Part shown: positions 47,801-61,656 of the stretch, piece by piece
Numbering within the stretch: the stretch's first letter is position 1
Layout: every line of letters starts with the position of its first letter
Origin: Tetrahymena elliotti 4EA
Lineage: Eukaryota; Ciliophora; Oligohymenophorea; Hymenostomatida; Tetrahymenidae
DNA: 64,000 nucleotides
Reading direction: 5' to 3'
Assembly (NCBI GenBank): GCA_000231825.2
Contig: JH720355.1
Span: forward strand, 457,854 to 521,853
Position numbers and translations under genes: made by a program
Notes under the pieces: model-generated
The model's database searches: none
Seen by the model: the letters and a program-made list of their open reading frames with translations, nothing else
What the model was told of the DNA's origin: nothing

Positions 47801-50800
47801 GTGTTATGTCAGTTGGTAATGATGGTACTTTGTTCATTTACAAGATCGATCTTCCTTCTATCAAAAAAATCACCAGAGGAGAAATTATTGAAGACTTTTA
47901 GTTTGAGGAATTTGTAGGAGGCTTGGGAGAACACTCTTTTGCTGATCCAATTGAGCTTTCTGATAATGAAGAAAATGAAATAAAAGATGATTCAGTAAGA
48001 TTAAATTAATGATTAAGGTTATTTATTTATTTTGGTTTTTTTGGATAGGTTTATTCTATTTAAGAAGCTAAGCTTTTAGCAGAAGAAGACTTTAAAAGAA
48101 ATGAAGCTTAAAAGAAAAAGGATAAAGTAAAAGAAGTTATCAAGGACTTGGTTCGCTAATATGAGAATTTGAAACAACAGAATTCATAAATTGATGAAGT
48201 TGCTAGAATGACTGAATCAGAAATGACTGTTGATCATGAATTTATTGAAATGTTAAATAAAAGAGTTGAAGAAGATTTAGAAGAAACAAAGGAAGAATTA
48301 AAATGGGATGCTGAATACTGTAAACTAAAGACAAAGGTACATTTTTAAGTTGTAAATGAGATAAATTAAATTTATAATTTTTATAGAAATTAACAAATTA
48401 TGTTAAAAACGAGCTAATTATGGATACTTTCTCTGTAAAAGCCATCAAAAAAAGCAATGTTATTGTCAGTACCTTTAAGGTTAAAAAGATGTCAGAGTTT
48501 ATGAAATAAAATCTTGAAGAAATATTTGAAGTCATTGAGGAAGAAAAGCGTAATTAAGAAGAAGCTAGATAAAATGCCATGAATTAAAACCTAAATTAAA
48601 CCAACTTTGGTGGAGATCAAACTATTTCAAATAAGGGTATGTAAGAGACAGTTAAAAAGGATCTAACTTTGTAAAAGCAAGAAGATGACAAGCTCAAAAA
48701 AACTGTCATGCCAAGTAAAATTTATTTTATAAAAAATACTTTGAAAATTAATTATATGTAAAGATATGACAGGATAGCAGCAAGGTGATAAGAAAGGTGA
48801 GACAAGCCATCTTTCAGCTAGTAAGTAAGAAAAATTAGAAAATAAGCTGAAAGAACAAAAGATAAGATAAGAAATGGAAGAGTTAGAAAAGAAGAAACCC
48901 ACCAAAGAATCTTTTGAACCAGATCATCTCAGAGATATCAACCATGCAATGGAAACTTTGGGTGATTACAAATTAAAGAGTTCACCTACATATAACGTAA
49001 GGAATTAAATATATTTTAGAAAAAAAAATATATGATTATTTATGTATTATTTAAAAAGGTTCCTGAAAACCAAAGAATGAATGAAAGCAAGAAAAAGAAA
49101 CACATGTTCTTACTTGATGAATTTATCTATAACACTAAGATGAAATTCAATAATGAGATTGTTTCTTTAAGAGAAAGAAAAACAGCTCTTATTGATAAAA
49201 TAGCCAATTACAATAAAAGAATTACTGAAATTAACAAATAACTAGGTGTTAATGAAACTTTGTTCACTTTGACTCTTGATAAGTAAATAGAAGCAGTCGA
49301 TTAATTCGATGTTACAGAGGAATAAATTGATTAATATGAATAATTAAAGGTAATTTTTTATTTTAAAATGAAGTTTGAGTTTAATTTCTTTCTATTCTTA
49401 AGAACAAAGAAGCTGCTTAGTAGTCTAAAAAGGGAGGACCTTCAGATAAGACACAATAATAGGAAAAATAAACAGAAAAGTAAGAAGATAAGGAAAAAGA
49501 AGGAAAAAAAGAAAAGAAACCAGATATTACTGCAGGATTCAAACCAAGAAAAGGAGCTAAGGTCTAAGGTTCAGAATTAGAAGATGAACTTAAATCTATC
49601 AATTAAATGGTATTAAATGCTGAAAAAAAGAGGTAATTTCTATTATAATATATTCAAAAATGTTAAAAGATTTTGTTTAAAAGAATGATAGATGAAATCA
49701 ATGAAGAAATTGAAGAATTTGATAAGCAAGTAGTTAACTGCTAAAATGAAAAGAAATGCATAGAAAGTGATATGACTATTGCTTAAATGAAGTTTGTCAC
49801 TTACTACTAAGAATTACTTATCCTTGCTGATATGGAAGAATAAGATGAAAAATACATCAAAGATTTGCTTAATCATAAGAGAGAAAAGGCTGATTTGGAA
49901 GAGTAGAGTAGTAAAATTGTAGGTGAATTAACTGCCCTAGCAAACAAGGATTCATAAAATGAAAAAGAACTTACTGAATAAATGAAGGTATTCAAGGAAT
50001 TAGTTTACCCTGAAGATGATAATAAAAGAGAAAAAATCCATCAGTATTATCTCAGAAAGTATAAGAAAAACAAAGCCAAATAATTAAAGCTTAGGAACCA
50101 TGAAGAAGAAAATGAAGATTTTGATGAAGAGTATTTTTATTATTTCTCTATTATCAATATGTTTATTTACCAATTAATAATTTTTGTAATCAAGCGAAAT
50201 GGATAGTGAAGATGATGATGATGATGACTTCATGGATGATGACGATGATGAAAAACCCGATATCACACCTGTTGAAAACGATACAAAAATCAGAGAAATT
50301 ATTGACAAAATTTGTGATTTAGAAGATCAATAAGAAACAGTAATTTAAATTTATATTAAGTAGAATTATTCTAATATTTTGTTTTAATTCAATATAGAAT
50401 CGCAAAGAAAAAGCTGATTTGGAAAGACAAAAGAATTAAATTTCTGTTAAGATTCAAAGCACCCTCAAAGAACTTTAGAAAGCAGAAGAGAAATTAAGAG
50501 CTTATCAAAGAGAAAAGTTACAAAAAGTCAATTAATTAGATGTATCTTTCTGTTTATAAGTTGACTAAATCAAAAACTTAATTGAAGTGGTAATCAATGA
50601 ACTATTAAAAATTTTTAGAACAAAAATAATTAACTATTTTTCAATTAATTTTATTAGGGTAACAATTAGTCATTTATTTTACCTGAGGATTTGAAGAAGT
50701 CAATTTTGTTCACTCAAAACGAAAGAAATAAATTATCTCTTAGAATTGATTAACTAAGATAAGAGCAGAAGGAAATTGAACAAAGCAAGAAAACTCTTGA

Positions 50801-51508
50801 AAAGAGAAAGAGATATCTTTAAATTAAGATTAATAAAAAGAATGCCTTGATTGATGAGCTCAGTAAAAAATATAATGAAAAGCATATGCTTAAGTTTGGT
50901 GATATTATAGATTTGAAAATTTTAGATGCCCTTGAGCCTACTAAATAAGTAAAATTCAATTAAAAATTGATCAAAATTTTACATTAAATTTTTTGAAAAG
51001 GTCTTAGAAATGAGAGAAAAGTTTAAAGAAGAAGAAAAGGGTTCAATTTTAAGAGTTGAGAAGGCCAAGCAATAGCTCCAAGATAAGAAGAATGTTCTTC
51101 TTTAAGCAAAGAAGGAAAATACAAGTATAATCACTAGTATCACAAAGCTTGGGTAGGACTTGATGAAGCTTTCAAAAAAACTAGATTCTACAAACAAGCA
51201 ATTATTTGTAATCATTAAAAAAATCAAAAAACAAAAAGTCAAAAATCATTATATAATCTACAAAAGAGAGAAGACAACGAAGATAAAAAGAACAAGCAAG
51301 ATTTAGAAAAAGAAAGACAAAATTATAAAGATTTAACTAGATTCCTTGCAAAAGAATTAGAAGACCTTAAAACAGAAATAGGTTTATTCAAAAGAAAAGG
51401 TACATTTTCATTTCAAATAAACAATCATTCTATAAAAATATTTTTTTATTAAAATAAGGTGGTCATATTTATACAATGGTTACATCTAATAAAAAGAATT
51501 TTAATTGA
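44830..51508 (+). CDS. CFAP44: Cilia and flagella associated protein 44 (WD repeats + coiled coil)
   Basis: A large multi-exon gene (about 20 exons, introns ~45-70 nt), ATG 44830 to TGA 51506-51508, estimated near 1,900 aa. CFAP44 with CFAP43 forms the tether/tetherhead that links the inner-arm dynein f motor domains to the axonemal doublet. Residues ~1-170 are Gln/Glu-rich and disordered, then FYEENHIE, then the family block [18 protein letters not shown] repeats follow: [73 protein letters not shown], and [16 protein letters not shown]. From about 48050 the protein is long coiled coil ([20 protein letters not shown] onward) with an Asp/Glu tract near 50198-50262. The last exon reads [15 protein letters not shown]. 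Exon borders were followed by frame; the donor after exon 1 (near 45370) is not certain. Confidence 0.92.
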
Positions 51509-54500
51509 GTAAATTGTTAAAATAGTTTATATTTTAATAATATACATACCCAATACCAAACTCATTTAACCTTGCACACTTACTTATGATTTTATATATT
51601 ACTTTGTAATTAAGTACTCTTTAATAGATATCTAAAACAGATTATTGTTTTTCATTGTTAAATAATAAAGTAGTTAAATACATATCTACCTTTCATTTAT
51701 GCTTTTTGAATAAAAAATTTAACTTTAAAAAGCAATAAGTAAAATTCTGAAATATTTAAATTTTATTAAAGTTTTTTTTTAAGCAAAAAATAATTTGTTT
51801 GACTAAAAAATAGAAATATTAATTAATTTTCTTGATAAGGTTTATCTAGAAAATTATTTTTTTATTATTAAAGCAGCCTCTTTCTTGCTTCCTGAAAATT
51901 AATTAAGTTTTTTAATTTAAAAAAATAAGTACAATTATTAAAATGGTGACATTTATTCTAAATATTGAGTGGATTTTTAAAATCTTATTTGTAATTTTAA
52001 ACTTGACATTTTTTAACTAAAAATAGCAAAATTAAGATTAAATTATTACTCGTAATTTTAATTCCAATTAATAATAGATTTAACTAATAAGCTTAATTTA
52101 TAAAATCAAATTTTATTACATAAACCACTTCCAATATATATTTCATCCTAGATATTAATTAATTATCTTAATTTTTAGTGAACTAAATACAAAAATGCTT
52201 ATTTTATTTTTTTCAAACAAAAAAGAATAATTTTATTTTTAAAGAAAAAAAATTTATAGATTTGTGTGCCTATTAAATTGGTAATATTCAATGTCTATTT
52301 TTAGATTCAAAAACATTTTTGGAAAAGCAAGAATAAGTAAAAGTGATTTTCGAAATAAATAAATTAATGATAAAATAAATTATTAGTTATAAAGTTGGAA
52401 GGATTGTAAAATTAGTAATATTAAAATGAGTAAATAACAAAAAAATATAAACAAGCGTTAATACAAATTTAGTGGATAGTAGTTTTTATTGAAATATTAT
52501 CTTCATTTGATGAATAAATCCCATTGATTGAAATTCATTTAATAGCTATTAGTATCTGTTGTAATTACAGCTTTTATATGCTTATAGTATGCTGGCAAAA
52601 ATAGTCTTAATATTTACTAATCCTCTTAATTTTTCTTTAAAACTATTTAAATAGGATTTAATAAAGCTTAATCTTTACTCTATGAATTATTTGATAAGCC
52701 TAAACTACTTTAACTCTACATTTTATATATAGCAAAATATATTAATAATTATCCTAATATTTATTAATTAATATGAAAACAAACCAATTGATATACTTTA
52801 AATTTAATTAATATATTCTGATTAATTTTATTAAATACCTCACAAAAAAATAAGATATTGATTTCAAACATCAAAGCATGCTCACATAGATCAATTTTAT
52901 CACTAAAACTCTTTAATACTCTCTAATTATCCTTTCTTAAAAAAAAATATTTTTTTGTTTTATCTAATCTAAAAGTGTTTATTTATTCTAAATGTTTTTA
53001 CTTGTAGAACAAAAAGACTAGTTTTTTAGTATTAAATAATTGTTAAAAATAGCAAAAAAGAAAAGTGTTATAACTATCTTTGAAAAAATAAAGATTTTGC
53101 CTGAGCGATATGAATTGTTTAATTAATATGTAAGTAGATTTTCAAGTTATTTTAAAATATTTAGAACAAATTTAAAAAGAGAAGATTAAAGATTTTAGAA
53201 AAATATATATTTTAATAATTTTTTCAACAAATTAATATACATTCATTTACTTAAAATTAAGTACAAATAAATTTAAAAATGAGTTTAAAAAGAAATCATT
53301 AAAGTTTCAATCATTTAACTTTTTTTGTAAAAAACTATCTCTTTTGGTTATTTAAATTTTGTTTGAATTTCAGGTTAAAGAAAATAAAATTAATTATTAA
53401 AAAAATTTCCTTTTCAATTTTATTAAAGCTAAAGAATTATTTAAAATACACTTTTTAATTGTTATTTTGTAAACTACACACTTCTTTTTCTCCTTTAAAT
53501 TACTTGTAGAGACTATGTAAGAAGATAATCATCAATATCTATTCATCTGTTTCTATAATATAAACTATTTATAAAGTCTCCTTTTTGTTATATAAATTGC
53601 TCTGAAAAATTGATGTTTAAACATGATAAAAAGAGTTATCATAAAATCAATAATTTTTAGTTTATGAATTAAAAATTTGGTACAATAATAAATAAATTTC
53701 TGAATTTAAGTAATAACATCAAGTATAAAGATTCCTATTTTTATTCCAGAAAAAACCAATTAGTTTATCTAATATACTTAATAAAGCTTGAAAAATGTAT
53801 TCAATAAAAAAAACAGTTAGTTATTAGATACTTATAAATTTTAGAAAAGTAGAAAAAATCTGGAACAATAACTCAGAAAAATTATATAAATGCAAAATCT
53901 TATTTTTGAAAACAAAACTACCTCAAAAGTAAAAATATCAAAGAGAAAAGAAATGATAAAATCAAGAATTTCGTAGTTAAAAGTTACATATTTAAAAAAA
54001 CTCAAAGCTTATTCTTGAGCAATTGGTAGAATTTATTAATAATTTAAGATGGAACCATATAAAGATTGGATATTGATAGAAAACAATGAGAAATAAAGAT
54101 AATCTACCAATCCTTAAATTATCAATTTTATTTAAAAATGGAAGTAATTTTTTACAAAATAATTGTAGGAATACAACTAATATATTGATAAAAATTAAAA
54201 TAATTATTTCAAGATTTTAATTGATTAAGTTTTACTCTAAAATAAATTCATTCTTTAAAAAAATACAATAAAAAAAAAAGTTACTTTAAAAATGGCTTTA
54301 AGTTTACTTTCTCTTTTTTTGCTGTGAAAATTTTGATCATAAATTACTAAAAATTAGAAAAAAATAAAATTTATTTTTGTCAATATAATTTTTTAAAAGC
54401 ACAAGCTGTGTAGTACTCTACCCTGAGATAAAAAGTTTGGATTGATTTAAATCCAAAACTAAATTTTTCTTTTCTAAAATTTTTATCAATTTTTTCTTTA

Positions 54501-55004
54501 TGTGAATGACTTAATTTTTTTTGCTTTCTATAAAAACATTTAAGGCTTTAAAAAAAAAAATTATTGAGTTAATGTCTTAATTTTTAAAATAAATCAATCA
54601 ATCAAATTAACAAATAAATAAATAACTTTTGTGGCTTAAAAATAGAGGGAAAATTGATAACAAATTATACAAATAGAAAAAGATGTTTTCCCTTAAAGTT
54701 TTGAAAATTAAAGAAAAATAAACAAAAAATAGATTCAATAATGATCAAAAAATAATTACTTGCCCCTGCAATAATTGCCATATTTTATTTTAATTTAATG
54801 AATAAATGTTTAGCTTATTATAAATTCTCAAGTAGAAATTTGAATTAAAAACACTGAAGTTTAAAATTATATTTAAAATAAAAACTAGTTAATAATAAAT
54901 TAAAATAGAACTAATAATTATTAAGTAGATCAATTTTATTTAAGTTAATTATATTGAATAATTAATTATTTTCTTTGTTTTAGAAACTGTAAAACTTATT
55001 TTTT
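51509..55004. other. Gene-poor interval of 3.5 kb
   Basis: No frame, family motif or RNA gene is recognised on either strand. One local oddity is at about 54020-54125, where the words ATTGGTAGA and AATTTAAG recur inverted as TCTACCAAT and CTTAAATT within 100 bases. Confidence 0.5.
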
Positions 55005-55592
55005 TCAAACAAAAATCATCATAATTAAAGAGAGAGTTAAGTATGTGAATTTAAGTAAAGAAGAAGAGTTAGGATCAGCTTAGGCTGTTGTGGAATAAGT
55101 TATACTCCAACTATTCTTAGATGTGTGTTCTTTCCAAGTAAAATCTCCAAAAACAGCAAATGCTAAATTCTGAGATGAACCTGTTGAAATGACTTAATCG
55201 CATGTTGTTTCTTTTGTATCTAAAGGTCTGCTAAATTTAAGATCCCAAGCTCCAGTTGTTGTATCATACTTAGAAGAGGAATCTAAGTTAATGTCATTAT
55301 TACAACTTTTTGATATGTCAGTAGGTACACTACCACTATTATCAATATTTGTTCTATCTTCAGCAACAATTGTAGTACCATCCCATTAAAATGCAACAGC
55401 ATCAATATTAGCCATTCCTTTACCTCCAAATCCAAGAGCAATGTATCCTTTATTAGTTCCTTTTAAAGTAAATGTGATGACTGTACCAGAAATTGAGTAA
55501 GTCATAACAAAGCCATTTGATAAAGTAACCGTGTTGGTGACTTAAGCTAATGCAACAGCTACTAATAACGAAGTAAGGATTATTTGTTTCAT
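55005..55592 (-). CDS. Secreted DOMON-domain protein, probably GPI-anchored
   Basis: Intronless, 195 aa, ATG 55592 to TGA 55005-55007. Signal peptide MKQIILTSLLVAVALAQ. The rest is one DOMON domain: SNGFVMTYSISGTVITFTLK, then GYIALGFGGKGMANIDAV, TIVAEDRTN, WDLKFSRPLDTKETTC, and NLAFAVFGD. DOMON domains bind heme or sugars in secreted and membrane redox proteins; here no cytochrome b561 or other domain is attached. The end (ADPNSSSLLKFTYLTLSLIM and on) is a small-residue site followed by a hydrophobic tail, the usual GPI-anchor signal. A surface or secretory role is inferred. It stands isolated, with over 3 kb free on each side. Confidence 0.85.
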
Positions 55593-58500
55593 TATTTACC
55601 TTTCTTTCTTTATTTTTGTTTTATATTTCTAGTTATTTTTTTTAAATAAAAAAAATTAATCAAAAGTGTATTCAAAAAACACATTTTTTAAACATTCAAA
55701 TAAAGTTCTGGAACACTTCTACTTAACTACAATTTTATTTCAGGTAAATTATCTTTTTAATTTAAAATTTAAATTTCTTTTCATTTATTGATTTTTTCTA
55801 TTGTTTTGCAATAAAGAGAGAGATTAATATTTTTTACTTTTTGAGAAGAAACTGAAATTCTTTTCTTTAGTTAATCTTAAATAACTTCTTCTTTATTTTA
55901 AAACTTATTTAAGATAAATTGGTAAAGAAATTTTTCATACTTCTTAAAATCAAACATTTGTTTATTTTTTCTAAATTTTTTCTTCTCTATAGATCTTGTT
56001 AGTTGCTTTTCTACAATCCCTTTAACTTTATTTATAAAAAATGTCTGCAGAAGTAACAAATAAAATAATTGGCACTAAAAAATAAATATATTACTCAAAA
56101 ATTTACATTTTGCAATTTAAACATCTAATCTGCAAAAAAATTACAACATTTCTTATTATTCTAGTTTATTACTTTCAAAAATAAAAATTGAAATAGTAAG
56201 AAATTTACAGCCTCTCTCGTTATTAGAAAATGTATTTCACACAAATTATATTTATTTTAAGAGAATGTTAGTTTTTTTTATATGTAAAATTTTGGAAAAG
56301 AAAAACAATTTAATTTAATGCTTTTTGTAACACTAAAACATGGTTTTAAAATCTAGGGGAAAATGAAGAAAACTAGAAAAATCAAAGATACTTAATTTTT
56401 TCTAAGAAACTTTGTTTTTTTTCTTTTTCTAAATTACAAATAGATCTGGTCTTCAAATATTGCTTACTTTTAGTATTGTATCAAATAACTAGTTGATGTA
56501 TGTAAAAGAAAACAAAATTATTAAGTCTTTAATTAAAAGAAAATATTTAGTCAGTGATATTAATCAATAAATAACACTAAATGAATATTTATTCACAAGT
56601 ATTTTCATAAATGAAGTTTTTATTTTCTTTTACTATTTTTAACCATAAAATCATCATTTCTAAATATTTTAATTTCTTTCTATGGTTTCTCTTAATTTAT
56701 TTGAAGAGGAAATTGACAAATAAGAAGGTTGTTTTTTTATCAAATAAAGAAATAATTATTTCAATAAATTACAGATTATTGATATAAGAAAAAATTATTG
56801 TTCATTAGAATAAAAAAAATCTTATTTTAAAATAACAGCTATTAATAATTTATGAAAAATTTTGTTTGATGTTTTCTAAAAAGAAGTTTTATTCTATTTA
56901 ATAAATCATTTAATTTTTAAATTAGATATCCTTTAATACTTTTTGATTAAACCTCTATTGAACTTGTTTCAAAAAAAAAACTAATATTTTTTATTTGTAA
57001 AGGATTATTAAAAAAGAAAAAAGGCAAACAAATATTTTGTAAATTTAATAGAAACTGCAAAGGATTAAAATTTATTATTTTTTTATTTAATGTTTTTCTC
57101 TATTTATTCTTCTTTTTTCAATGTAAATTGAGGAGTTAATTTCAAGGATTTGTAATGCCTTAACAGTACTTTATGTATTTTTGAGTAATTTAAAACTAAA
57201 AATTGAATTATCTATTTGGTTTCATTAATGAATAGAGTGGATTTTCTTTAATATAAAATTTATTTTTTCATTAAGAAAAATCATTTCTTGTCGATTTTAT
57301 TTCTAAATTGTCTAAATTTTATGTATTTTAAACTTAGAGAGTTAAAGATTTTTTAGTTAAAGTCTTAATAAAATGTAAAAAGACATTTTAGCTTAATTAA
57401 TTTAAATTGCAGTGATTATTTATAGAATAAATCCTTAAATTTTACAGTTAAGTATATGGAAAATTTCATTCATTTTTTTTTCTATTTAAAGGCTGATTAA
57501 ATATTTTTTGAGGAAAAAGATTAACTTTCAGTTAAAAAATATTCTTTTAAAATTCAAAATAAATTTAATTTAAAAACTATTTCTTTTAAGGTGATGATTG
57601 TGTTTGCTTTTATAAATAAAATTATGGATGCGTTTTTTAGTTTTCTTTATTTTTGATAGTTTGAAAGCTATTATTGTTTCCATTCTTAATTTTCTTAAAA
57701 TTTGGATTATACTTGCTTGCATAATTAAACTAATACGTATCCTAAATTAATAAAAATATTTTATTTTTGGAGTTAAAAACTATTTTAATGTCAACTATTT
57801 TACTAAAAATTTCTTATTTCAATTTTCATTTTTAAGTCTTTTTAAGCACTACTACATTTCTTATTATTTCCTGTTTACAATAATAATAGATGCTCAACTT
57901 TGCATAAAAAAAACTTATAAGTTTTACCAGTATTTAAAAAATATTTGCTCAATAAAACAACTAAATATTTTGAATAATTATGTATATTTATTTAAACTTC
58001 TAAAATAAAAGTTCAATATATATTTCAATTAGAATTAACATTGAAGAATTATTATGATTTTTAAAATGATTTATTTCATGACAAGTAAATTTCAACTATA
58101 AAATATATTTTAAAACCAATTTTTTTCATAACTTAAAATATTCAAAAGTATAATCTGTAGATTATTCTAACCTATTTTATAATTAATTGATATTTTTGGA
58201 GCTAAAAAAAGATTGTAAATTGTGAAAAACATTTCTGTTTAAGTAAAATTTTTTTATTTACTTTATCATTACTAAATCGAATATATATTTTGAATCATTT
58301 TCTAGTTGACTTAAATATATTGTCTAAATACTATAAAATGAAGATAAATTTGTAATTAAATGCATCTTAAAAGATAGTAGCTCTTTACAAAATATATTTG
58401 TTAAGATTTTCAAAGAATAATTCAATTAAAACTAAAATCTTAGGGTTGAGTAATTTAAATATTAATATTAACTTAAAATATTGGTCGTATTTTATGAATT

Positions 58501-59336
58501 TTGCATTTTTAACCACAAATTTACTATTAGTTTTTAGATTTAATCAAATATTGACAAATTATTTTTTTTTACATTTGTAGAAGAATTACACTGTAAATGA
58601 CATAATTAATTTATTATACTTGAGTTACTAAAGTTAGTAAAAAATATATCTCTTTTTGAGAGAATATATTAATTTACAAAATCTGAATGGGTATATTTAA
58701 AATGGTTATTCAAACAATCATCAACAAGTGTAAAATGCATAATGGCATAAAAGAAGATTTGTTTATCATATGCAAATGAATAATAATTTGATCGGTTTGG
58801 TTATATTTATTTAACTATGAATTGATTATTTAATAAATATATGGATATTAATTAATTATCATTGAATGAAGTATTTTACAAATTATATTTTTCTTGAAAT
58901 GATAAATTGTCCGCTATATTTTAAAATTGCTTGAAGTAAGTTTAAACATTAATTTTAATATAAACTAATAATTATTACAGATATTAATCATCTTTATTAA
59001 TATTTTGTAATAATTATTTATCTTAAAATTAAGAAGTGATCCTTTGTAATTTAGAATAATAAATAAATGATAACAAGCTTCAATCCTATTACATAGACTA
59101 CTGATAGCGCTTTGCTTAATGGAAAATTGATTTCTAAATAAATTAACATCAAGCAAAAAATATAACAAAATGATTAATTTCCTTAGAGTGAGCATACATA
59201 AAATCTCCCTACCTATAATATCTAACATTTAGCTAGCTCTTCTCTGTAAAAAGAAGATGATTAAAGCCAAAAACTAAAAGAAATAGAAAAATTGAACTAA
59301 AATGAAGGTAAATTGTCATAACTGTAATAAAAGAAT
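55593..59336. other. Gene-poor interval of 3.7 kb
   Basis: No supported gene. Short frames at about 56041 (MSAEVTN and onward), 56691 (MVSLNLFEEE and onward) and 58398 do not extend or splice convincingly. The last ~110 bases before 59337 are presumably the 5' leader of the RING-CH gene. Confidence 0.5.
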
Positions 59337-61656
59337 ATGAAAATTTTTAATTCTTAAATGAAAGTAAAGATCAATGAGAATAATCAAAATAATAAATCTA
59401 TTGAGAAGGCTCAAAGTAAAGTTTATGGCAAGAGTGATATCTTTTTACCTAGCAAAAAAGGATAGTGTGGTGACTTATTATAGGTTTAAGATCTTAGTTA
59501 AAGTATGGAGATTTGTGAAAATGCTGATTAAATTATAATGATGAAAAGTTTAAACGAAGAAGACTTTAAAAAAAAGAATTAGAATAATCAAATAAGAGAT
59601 AAATCAATAAAGCTTATACGAGGTCAAAGCAAAAAATTCAATAAAGAAACTACTTAATAACTTAATTGTCAAATTGTAAATGAAGATAGTAACTTTAACT
59701 ATTTCCTTCATAATGAGTTGGCTTCTTCAATAGTAATTTCTCCAAATAAAGGCAAAATGAATCCAATATAAAATGAGCTCTAATAAGTAAATAATTTCAG
59801 CTAAAAGATTGATGAATTTAACATCTCATGGAATTGTTCATAAAAACTATAATAAAAGTAGGCACAAAGAAATGTTGTCTAAAATAATTCTATCGCCAAA
59901 ACAAATGCTTTTGGAAACAGTATCATAAAGTTAAATAAAAATAACTTTAATTTAAATATCAGTGGGTATGGTGATGAGTTAGAAGATGAGCAGTAAGATA
60001 TAGTTATGTAGTCTTTTAATACCTAGAATCATGGTTAAAAAGACCCAAAAACAATTAAAATTTAGTTAAAAGATCTCCGCTTTTTTTAAAAATCAAAGAA
60101 TATTATAGTTGTAGATTTGTAAAACCCCACCAAGGTAGAACAATTAAAAAAATCAAAAAACATGTAAGAATGGTTTATGACAAAAAAGAGTGAAGAATTA
60201 AATTAGAATTAAAATTGTTCTAATAAGAAGAACAAAGATATTAATATCAACGATGACAGTAAACAAAATATCTAAGCAGTAGATGAAAATTAAGATACAG
60301 AGGAAATGATTTGTAAAATATGCTTTGAAGGAGAAAACAAAGATAAATCACCAAAAAGCAAATAATCTCCTTTAATATCTCCTTGTCTATGCTAAGGGTC
60401 TATGAAATATATACATTAAGAATGTTTAAAAGAATGGATTATCTCCAAACTTTGTTAAGAATTTAATTCTTATGTCCAACTGTAAGCTGACTTATCAAAA
60501 ATTTAATGCGAAATTTGTAAGTATAATTACAGAATGGAAATTTAATTAGGAGATAGATTTCTTCCTTCTTAAGCTATCTAAAAAGGAGTGAAACCCTTTT
60601 ATCTATCTTTAGTTACTTTTCTGATCTCATGCATGCTTTTCTACTTAGCAGCTCATTTCACTACACAGTCGTAAAGCCATTAAATAAATTTTTTATTTCC
60701 AAAAGTAAATTTTTTCACTTCTTTAAAAGAAATAAGTGAAATTATTTTTTATTATTTTTTTTGGCATTTCAATAAAAATATTAATTTACAGAAGAAAGCT
60801 TACTTATACAAAATACAAAATAGAACAAAAAGAAAAAACAAATTTAGCTTTTTAATTTTAATTAATTGTTTAATAATATTATTCAACCTCAAAACTGACT
60901 GATTACTTAAAAATCAAGTGGTAAAGAATTACAAAATGCGTCAATAAATTTTTTTAAATAAGCAATTGATCTTAACTTTGGAGATCTTACTTAATACATT
61001 TATAAATTTGTTTAAATTCACTTTTTGATTTTTCTTAAACGTTTTAGCTTACATTTTTTTTTTGTAAATCTATCAATAAAAATAAACAATATTACAATCA
61101 TTATAAAAGAATTTCAATTCATTAGTAAACTCAAAAATAAGGATATTTTTTTTAAAGTTTTTCAGGAGATACTAATAATATGGACACAGGCTATTCTTTA
61201 GGCATAGGCATCTGCTCAGCTGTAGTTGGATGCATCTTTATATTTATTTCAATAATTTGTCTTAGGGAATGTTTATTTGTAAAAAAAATAGTTACATGGA
61301 ATATATTTAACTCTGAAAGATAAAAAAAAATTGATTCTATATAAACTCAAATGAACAACAAAACCTTCAAAGGTTTTAGAGTAAACCAAGTTTAAACTAT
61401 GTAATTAGAAAATACTGAAAACCAAGGTTAAATATTAAATTAATCAATTAGTTTAATTCCAAGAAATACCTAATCATACCAAATAAATAATTAAATTACA
61501 TCTAATTAAAGATTTAGTCCAGATATAGTTATGGCAAATAGTAATAGCTATTAAGAATAAGAATCTTAAAATATAAGCCCTTCTAGATATTCACCATATG
61601 AACCACACAATATGTCAAACATTTAATAGTATGAAGATTATAACTTACCAAATTGA
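59337..61656 (+). CDS. RING-CH (MARCH-type) transmembrane E3 ubiquitin ligase
   Basis: Exon 1 runs from ATG 59337. Residues ~1-320 are Asn/Gln/Lys-rich and without a known domain. A RING-CH finger follows (about 326-395): ICKICFEGE, ISPCLCQGSMKYIHQECLKEW, CEICKYNYRME, i.e. the C4HC3 pattern with His in position 5. Next is a membrane segment (FYLSLVTFLISCMLFYLAAH). A donor GTGAAATT at 60736 and an acceptor at 61165 join in phase to an exon with a second membrane segment (ICSAVVGCIFIFISIICL) and an Asn/Gln/Ser-rich tail ending YEDYNLPN, TGA 61654-61656; total 629 aa. Proteins of this type ubiquitinate membrane proteins. The first exon is firm. The join to the second segment is a model, and the alternative is a separate small membrane protein from ATG 61180. 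Confidence 0.8.

Noticed and set aside
56041..56190. Possible second copy of the small gene at 33322 (MSAEVTN versus MSAELTN)
   Set aside because: Similarity stops after seven codons and upstream sequence differs; no downstream exons match.
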